34,168 nucleotides of DNA from contig JAAZJU010000042.1 in NCBI GenBank assembly GCA_012800195.1, positions 1 to 34,168 on the forward strand, given 5' to 3'. This DNA comes from Clostridia bacterium. Lineage in GTDB: Bacteria; Bacillota; Peptococcia; Peptococcales; BICA1-8. Positions 28,992-34,168 of this stretch are shown here, piece after piece. Position 1 is the stretch's first letter. Each line of letters opens with the position of its first letter. The notes under the pieces are model-generated. The model was not told the DNA's origin. It worked only from the letters and a program-made list of their open reading frames with translations, and did no database searches. A program made the position numbers and the translations under genes.

Positions 28992-29369
28992 CTAGATGTA
29001 AGAGATTTCATTATTGTGGTTTTGTCCCATGATAACAGCATATTTGCCTTTATTGGTATCTTCAATAAAAAAGGGAATAGGACTACTTCCGTAGCCTGCA
29101 CTTGCGATTTTATATTGTCCATTTATACCTTGAGTAAAAACCGCCCTGCCAATTTGTTGGTCAAGCTTATACATTGCTATAAGCTTATTTTCTAATTTAA
29201 CATACTTAATAAGCTCTATTCCTTGAGAGGAGATTGTCTTAGCAATACTTGCTTCAATACTTGCTATATCCTCTTGGACTGGGAATTCTTTGTATATATA
29301 AATGAATAGCAAAGCGATAATACCAAACATTATTACTATATATTTTAAAATTTCACATATCTCATTCAT
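28992..29369 (-). CDS. Hypothetical protein with N-terminal TM; possibly truncated by amber codon at 28992-28994
   Basis: 125 aa; GGGAGG SD; ends ...NNEISYI* with ORF continuing in frame. Confidence 0.65.
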   Translation of the reverse strand: MNEICEILKYIVIMFGIIALLFIYIYKEFPVQEDIASIEASIAKTISSQGIELIKYVKLENKLIAMYKLDQQIGRAVFTQGINGQYKIASAGYGSSPIPFFIEDTNKGKYAVIMGQNHNNEISYI

Positions 29370-29401
29370 AATACCTCCCTTGATAAATAGAAGGAGCTAC
29401 T

Positions 29402-29890
29402 CTACTGGACTGGGGCAGATATAGAGCTTTCATCTGTTTCCTCTCCCCACTCTTTTTGTTCCAGTTTCAAACTGGATATTAAGGTATGACCCAAAATCAA
29501 ACTGGCAACTATAGTTGTCTTTGGATCTCGGAGATAAATAATAGTGGGCATGGGTAAAAATTTAAAGATTAAATTGCTAGCTACTTCCCAAAATACCCAT
29601 ATAGGTGCTAGGGCAACTAAAAGGGAGGGTACCCCTAATAATATCAATTTTAATTTATCAATTCCCACTATTTTATTTCTTTGGGCAGGAAAGTTCTTAG
29701 CACTTAACCCCAACAAAATACCTATACCTCCAAAGAATACAAAGCTAATAAATGGCACATAATATGGATTATAATCAAAGGTTCTACTAACTTCCCGAAG
29801 ATAATTTTGGATTAATGTACTTCCACCTATAAAAAGAGTTGCTACTAAAATAAGGTAGCTTAGGTTTCTGATAAAATTTGGATACTTCAT
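29402..29890 (-). CDS. Hypothetical integral membrane protein
   Basis: 162 aa, about 4 hydrophobic segments; SD present. Confidence 0.7.
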   Translation of the reverse strand: MKYPNFIRNLSYLILVATLFIGGSTLIQNYLREVSRTFDYNPYYVPFISFVFFGGIGILLGLSAKNFPAQRNKIVGIDKLKLILLGVPSLLVALAPIWVFWEVASNLIFKFLPMPTIIYLRDPKTTIVASLILGHTLISSLKLEQKEWGEETDESSISAPVQ

Positions 29891-30003
29891 TTATATCGCC
29901 TCCTTCCTTCTTCCAAAGCAAATTTGCCCTAACTGCTAGCAATGAGATTTTGCAATGCCCCTAGACTAAACATTGTTATGTATAATTTATCCTCTCTATT
30001 GCA

Positions 30004-30435
30004 TCATAAAATTAACATTAAGATTACATCCATCTGTCCAATGCTTGTGCTTAGCCACGGTAACAAAGTAATTATGTTAGTGGGAATTCCTGAGATACTC
30101 ACAATTGGTCCTATACCTATTCTTTGTATAATTACATTATCTTCATAAATTAAAATTTCATCTTCATCTTTAGTTACTAAAAGTTCACTTTCTTCAGTGG
30201 TAACAACATATTTAGGTTGTTCTCCCCCTAGAAAACTTTCTACATATTCAACTTCCCCTGTTTTTTTATTTACAGATTTTAGTTTTTCATAATTAGCAGT
30301 TTTTTCTAAGACATATATTGTATATCCCTCTAGATCGATAACTTGCAAAGCATTAGCTTCTTCACTATTAGCATAAACAGCAGTTGAAGTAACTAAAAGT
30401 GCAAACATTAAGAATAATATTGCTTGTTTTTTCAT
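30004..30435 (-). CDS. Hypothetical secreted protein (signal peptide)
   Basis: 143 aa MKKQAILFLMFALLVTSTAVYANS signal sequence. Confidence 0.7.
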   Translation of the reverse strand: MKKQAILFLMFALLVTSTAVYANSEEANALQVIDLEGYTIYVLEKTANYEKLKSVNKKTGEVEYVESFLGGEQPKYVVTTEESELLVTKDEDEILIYEDNVIIQRIGIGPIVSISGIPTNIITLLPWLSTSIGQMDVILMLIL

Positions 30436-30575
30436 TTACTACTTCTCCTCTCCTTTTCTTTAAATCTTTTTTTTACATAAAAAAATATTAATAAAGCTAA
30501 TGGTAATATACAAATTATCCAAGCCCACCAACTCAAAGAACTAGTTACATAAAGTGATGTTGCCCCTTCACCCAA
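30432..30575 (-). CDS. Small single-TM protein with TTG start, overlapping the next gene by ATGA; not in ORF track
   Basis: 47 aa MGEGATSLYVTSSLSWWAWIICILPLALLIFFYVKKRFKEKERRSSK; AAAGGAGGTG SD. Confidence 0.65.
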   Translation of the reverse strand: MGEGATSLYVTSSLSWWAWIICILPLALLIFFYVKKRFKEKERRSSK

Positions 30576-30590
30576 ATATAGCACCTCCTT

Positions 30591-30666
30591 TGTATTTATA
30601 GAACTAAGTACTCAAGAAGGGCCTATGCCAAATAGAAATCTGGCCCATAAAGACGTAATAAACTAA
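30591..30666 (+). pseudogene. 3' remnant of a DUF2892 gene, near-copy of the end of 27312..27545
   Basis: ELSTQEGPMPNRNLAHKDVIN* versus GLSTQEGPLPNRNLVYRN; nucleotide similarity over about 60 bp to 27463-27522. Confidence 0.85.
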
Positions 30667-30695
30667 GTAATTTCTGAGTCAGAAATGCCTATATC

Positions 30696-31730
30696 TTAAA
30701 TCCCAAACCGAGCATAGCTCCTTACTGCAAAGGAATCGACTGCATGGAATTCAATATTATCTATCCTTAATTGTCGGCATTGATTTTCAAATTCCTCTAA
30801 TGTGTTATACTCATAAACAATCTTTTCTTCGGTATCCAAGATATAATATTTTTCTACTGGTATATCTGGAGCTCTAAGATCTGCAGTAGCTTCATTTTGC
30901 AAAGCAATAATATAGCGATTATCGAAGCCTACTTTGAAAATTCCCTCTGGTATTACTGGCTTTAAATCTTCCAGAGAAACATCTTCTACGGGGAAAATAA
31001 TACGATAAGGATAGTAGTAGAGTTGATGCCCTCCTGGTAAGAAACTAATGCGTACATCACCGTAAGCTGGTACATACCGGCTATCCTCATAGATTTTCAA
31101 AATTTCTTCTTTTATACTTTCCTCGTTAAAATTTACAGGGCAATATAAGGAGCCAACTTCGCTCCGAATAAAGAGTGTCCCAAACACAATCTCATTATTA
31201 ATAAAGCCAATCTTTAAGTCTATATCCGGTGTAAATACTTTGCCCTCATGACTAAAGCTTATCTCCTCTTTTACATCCAGCGAATATAATTTCACTTTTT
31301 TATTTAGGAATTGATCATAGGGTAAGCCGATAGTGTCCGAACAAATTAGGGCCGCCATGCCACGAGGATCATTTATAGAGTATACTTGTATATTTTCATT
31401 TGCTAAACTTTGTGTATTTTCTTCATTTAACAAGCTTCCATCTTTAAACATGGTTTTATGTACAGGCCTGACTTCATGGATTTCCCAGCCATATTTTTTA
31501 GCAAAGGAATAAGCGTCTATTAAATTAAAATCTATTTGAATAAATAATAACATCATCAGCAACACAAAAAGGCCTATAACTATCTGCTTTCTTTGGGCTA
31601 TCACTTGACGGATCTTATGTCTGTGGATTATCACAGCAGGCAAGAAGAATAATACTGTTAATAATAATAGGACTAAAATAAATCTTCCCCATAAAGTATC
31701 CGGTCTCAGAATTAAGTATAATAACCTCAT
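30696..31730 (-). CDS. Uncharacterised membrane protein with large extracytoplasmic domain
   Basis: 344 aa, two N-terminal TM segments followed by soluble region. Confidence 0.75.
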   Translation of the reverse strand: MRLLYLILRPDTLWGRFILVLLLLTVLFFLPAVIIHRHKIRQVIAQRKQIVIGLFVLLMMLLFIQIDFNLIDAYSFAKKYGWEIHEVRPVHKTMFKDGSLLNEENTQSLANENIQVYSINDPRGMAALICSDTIGLPYDQFLNKKVKLYSLDVKEEISFSHEGKVFTPDIDLKIGFINNEIVFGTLFIRSEVGSLYCPVNFNEESIKEEILKIYEDSRYVPAYGDVRISFLPGGHQLYYYPYRIIFPVEDVSLEDLKPVIPEGIFKVGFDNRYIIALQNEATADLRAPDIPVEKYYILDTEEKIVYEYNTLEEFENQCRQLRIDNIEFHAVDSFAVRSYARFGI

Positions 31731-31753
31731 AAAATCCCCCTTTTTATTAATAG

Positions 31754-31779
31754 ACAGGGCGGTAAAATTACCGCCCTGT
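31754..31779 (-). terminator. Hairpin downstream of the 387-aa ORF
   Basis: acagggcggtaaaattaccgccctgt; only a weak T tract follows. Confidence 0.6.
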
Positions 31780-31787
31780 TATGAACC

Positions 31788-32951
31788 TTAATCAATAATA
31801 ACATTTACGCTGGTAGACAGATAGATAGTCTCATAAACCATGATATAGTCATTAGTAGTAGCATATAAAGTATAGCTTACAGCACCAGTTATCTTTCCGC
31901 TAGTGGCATTTGGATTACTTCTATGAGCGATTTCAGCTTTTGCACCCATTCCATTTGAAGAATAAATTTGAGATGTAAAGCCAGCAAGTCTACTCATATT
32001 CCAACTTGTGGAGCTAACTGTTTGTGTACATGAAGTAGAAGCAGTAGGTATTGAAATTGTCCCCCAAGTTGCTGGATTGGAAGTAGTAGGAATGGGTAGT
32101 GTAATACTTGTACTTGAGTTAATAGGCCAAAAGGCATTGGTTATAAATCCTAATCCGGAAGTAGAGTTATCTAGAGAAATTGATGGTTTAATTGGCCCAT
32201 TGCAGCCTGCTGCACCTGTATATATGGAGTATCCTTTACCTCTCATATAATTTTCAAATGTATTCTTATTAACACGAGTTGAAACACCGACATCATGAAC
32301 ACCATTATTCGCTCTGCGTACAGCCTTTGGGGCATATAAACCAAGCCATGCTCCACCGTGGTCATCCTGATTTCTTAAAGAAGACATATAATCACCAGGA
32401 GGTAATGATGCAATAACATCCTCTGAAGGTGGCGTTACAAACAGATCTTGAGTTTTGTTCTTATCTTGTTCTAGTTTCATTTGAACAGCTTTTTGAATTT
32501 GTATTGATGAACTACCAAATTTATAGTTTGTGGATTCAGTATTTTTACTTAATACTCCTATTGAAACAGGTATAGACATATCACCAGTTTCAATATCATA
32601 ATGCACTGAAAGTGTTATTACATCATTAAGGTCAGAGGAATTATTTATACTGCCAACTAAGCCCCCTAGTACAACATTATTTTCATAAAGTGTTAAGGTA
32701 CCTTCAGCAGAAAAGTCATTCTTCTCCCCATTAATTGTTATTATACCTGTACTTTTTGCTGCTACATATTCTTGATAATTTTTATCTTTTTTATCAAGAG
32801 ATAAAGTTATCTCCAATGTATCATCATTAGAAGCTATTGATCTATTCGGCATTTCGTCAAGGCTAATAGACAATACTGTAGACTTTGTTGCCCCCTTAAT
32901 ATCTAAATCATAAGCTTTGGCATCTACAGTCCCACCTAATACAGCAAACAC
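31788..32951 (-). CDS. Uncharacterised secreted protein; N-terminus apparently frameshifted at an A7 tract (best start ATG 33021)
   Basis: 387 aa from GTG with no SD; upstream in-frame KKAYIFIIVIAFVFAVLGGTVDAKA looks like a signal peptide; SD aaggag precedes ATG 33021 one base out of frame. Confidence 0.75.
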   Translation of the reverse strand: MFAVLGGTVDAKAYDLDIKGATKSTVLSISLDEMPNRSIASNDDTLEITLSLDKKDKNYQEYVAAKSTGIITINGEKNDFSAEGTLTLYENNVVLGGLVGSINNSSDLNDVITLSVHYDIETGDMSIPVSIGVLSKNTESTNYKFGSSSIQIQKAVQMKLEQDKNKTQDLFVTPPSEDVIASLPPGDYMSSLRNQDDHGGAWLGLYAPKAVRRANNGVHDVGVSTRVNKNTFENYMRGKGYSIYTGAAGCNGPIKPSISLDNSTSGLGFITNAFWPINSSTSITLPIPTTSNPATWGTISIPTASTSCTQTVSSTSWNMSRLAGFTSQIYSSNGMGAKAEIAHRSNPNATSGKITGAVSYTLYATTNDYIMVYETIYLSTSVNVIID

Positions 32952-33057
32952 AAAGGCTATTACAATTATAAATATATATGCCTTTTTTTATTCTTTAACC
33001 CTTTTTTTATCAATATCATGTTTCATTCTCCTTTTCAATTTTTTCATCAATTCTGGT

Positions 33058-33079
33058 TTGTTGCAATAGTTTGCAACAA
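33058..33079. promoter_or_regulatory. Perfect dyad upstream of the 387-aa secreted protein gene (candidate operator)
   Basis: ttgttgcaa tagt ttgcaacaa, 9-bp arms. Confidence 0.45.
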
Positions 33080-33238
33080 TTTGCTAATGCTCTTTCAGAA
33101 AATATGGTTATTTAAATATGAGAAATCTTTTATAAAAATAAATACACTCCTCCTCTCCTCTAAACTCCTTTACCTTTACAAAAGAGCAGGGAGAGGGATA
33201 TAATAATTACATCCTTGCCTTGCAAAGGTAGAGGGTCC

Positions 33239-33282
33239 CCCTGTCAATGTTCACCTTTTCGCGAAGAATAACATTGACAGGG
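33239..33282. promoter_or_regulatory. Strong hairpin (13-bp perfect stem, 18-nt loop) in the long intergenic leader
   Basis: ccctgtcaatgtt (33239-33251) / aacattgacaggg (33270-33282). Confidence 0.7.
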
Positions 33283-33382
33283 ATTTTTATATTATTCGCG
33301 GGGAATTATTAACCTCCCTACCGAATATTTAAAAATCATTTACGCATTATTTAAACTTGTCCTATAATTCTTTCTACTTGTA

Positions 33383-33412
33383 TAAACGAATCCAAACCTT
33401 AAAACTGGACAC
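33383..33412 (-). promoter_or_regulatory. ECF-type promoter-like element, copy A
   Basis: minus GTGTCC-18 nt-CGTTTA; near-identical to copy B. Confidence 0.5.
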
Positions 33413-33445
33413 CTTACTAGAAAAAATTTTTAACCTTTGTATTTA

Positions 33446-33883
33446 TTAATAATAGGTCGCCGATGTGGTATATGAAGCTGTTTCTAAAACTGTATTGCCG
33501 TTTTTAATCTCTGAGGTATTCACTACACGGTAATAATAGCCCTTGGCTACATACCAGCCTTCCTCTAAGCTATGATAGCCGCTACCGGAAAAGGATTTAG
33601 ACCAGGTTTTAACATTAGACCAACTACTTCCATTGGTAGAACGCTGCAAAGTAAGTTTAATCACAGAATCATAGTTTTGAAAATAGGTCAGGTTTCCTGT
33701 ACTTATAGTGTAGCCATTATTTTCAATCCCAAAATCTGCTCCAATGCTAGCTATATATTGATAATAGGGTGTAATATTTTGATACTTATCCCCTGGCGTT
33801 ATAGACTCCCCTGCCCAGGCAGGAACCCCCAAGGTTAAACATAATATAAGAGCCAGAAATATAAAGCCAATCTTTTTTTGCAT
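33446..33883 (-). CDS. Secreted protein, DUF6147-like
   Basis: 145 aa with signal MQKKIGFIFLALILCLTLGVPAWAGE, beta-rich LQRSTNGSSWSNVKTWSKSFSGSGYHSLEEGWYVAKGYYYRV. Confidence 0.7.
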   Translation of the reverse strand: MQKKIGFIFLALILCLTLGVPAWAGESITPGDKYQNITPYYQYIASIGADFGIENNGYTISTGNLTYFQNYDSVIKLTLQRSTNGSSWSNVKTWSKSFSGSGYHSLEEGWYVAKGYYYRVVNTSEIKNGNTVLETASYTTSATYY

Positions 33884-33926
33884 ATTAAAACCCTCCTGAA
33901 ATATTAATTTTTATCCCTCATCTATA

Positions 33927-33956
33927 TAGACGAATCTGAACTATAAAACTGGACAC
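33927..33956 (-). promoter_or_regulatory. ECF-type promoter-like element, copy B, upstream of 33446..33883
   Basis: minus GTGTCC-18 nt-CGTCTA, ending about 44 bp before the gene start. Confidence 0.55.
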
Positions 33957-33970
33957 CCCACCAAAAAAAT

Positions 33971-34168
33971 TTATTCCTGTAAAGTCACACTTTCTGCTAT
34001 TGCTAAAACATCGGTATTATCCAGTTCTTGTGCATGGATCATTAAAAGAAAAATATGACTTTCATTATGCCAAACAATGGTTATATGCTGGTCTTTATTA
34101 ACTAAAAGCCCCTCAAAGCCCTGGATGGAAATATTTTCAACTTCTGCACCTTCCGTATCTATATTCAT
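33971..34168 (-). CDS. C-terminal part of a DUF4367-like protein; truncated by window end
   Basis: 65 aa running to window edge; ITIVWHNESHIFLLMIHAQELDNTDVLAIAESV resembles DUF4367 C-termini. Confidence 0.6.
   Translation of the reverse strand: MNIDTEGAEVENISIQGFEGLLVNKDQHITIVWHNESHIFLLMIHAQELDNTDVLAIAESVTLQE

Noticed and set aside
33200-33240. tgccttgcaaaggtagaggg resembling a tRNA anticodon arm
   Set aside because: No acceptor stem, D arm or TTCGA-type T arm could be assembled around it on either strand.
1-34168. CRISPR arrays, phage modules, toxin-antitoxin or defence operons, biosynthetic gene clusters
   Set aside because: Looked for regular spaced repeats, integrases, terminases, NRPS/PKS signatures and nuclease-based defence motifs in the translated ORFs; none was recognisable.

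Overview
The window is 34.2 kb of AT-rich chromosome from an endospore-forming Firmicute of clostridial or Peptococcaceae-like type. That placement is inferred from YtrH/YtrI-like sporulation proteins, an unannotated alpha/beta-type SASP, NiaR, MecA and DUF503/DUF2284 genes. No rRNA, tRNA, CRISPR array, prophage or intact transposon was recognised. From about 1 to 27.5 kb it is mostly core genome: ychF, an OFA-type MFS transporter, a SIMPL-domain protein, an orphan CheY, a CPBP protease, glmS, pyk, pfkA, coaD, dnaE, ytrH/ytrI, a YtoI-like regulator, a Na+/solute symporter, folD, a MGDG-synthase-like glycosyltransferase, nth, mecA, niaR, ferredoxin, a lipid kinase and a CBS protein. From about 27.6 to 34.2 kb it is an accessory block of uncharacterised membrane and secreted proteins. 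The strongest observation is a well-preserved glmS ribozyme (minus strand, about 6850-7014) in front of a GlmS whose isomerase half looks intact but whose glutaminase domain is gutted: the nucleophile Cys is Asn, the HTRWATHG segment is deleted and the HNG motif is altered. This suggests a natural ammonia-dependent, ribozyme-regulated glucosamine-6-phosphate synthase. Other points: two secreted-protein genes whose signal peptides are one A out of frame in a poly-A tract, an amber codon splitting a plausible 166-codon ORF, a duplicated DUF2892 3' fragment bracketing a 3-kb gene block, paired ECF-type promoter-like elements, an inverted-repeat-rich intergenic mosaic at 15.3-15.7 kb, and three small ORFs absent from the supplied track.
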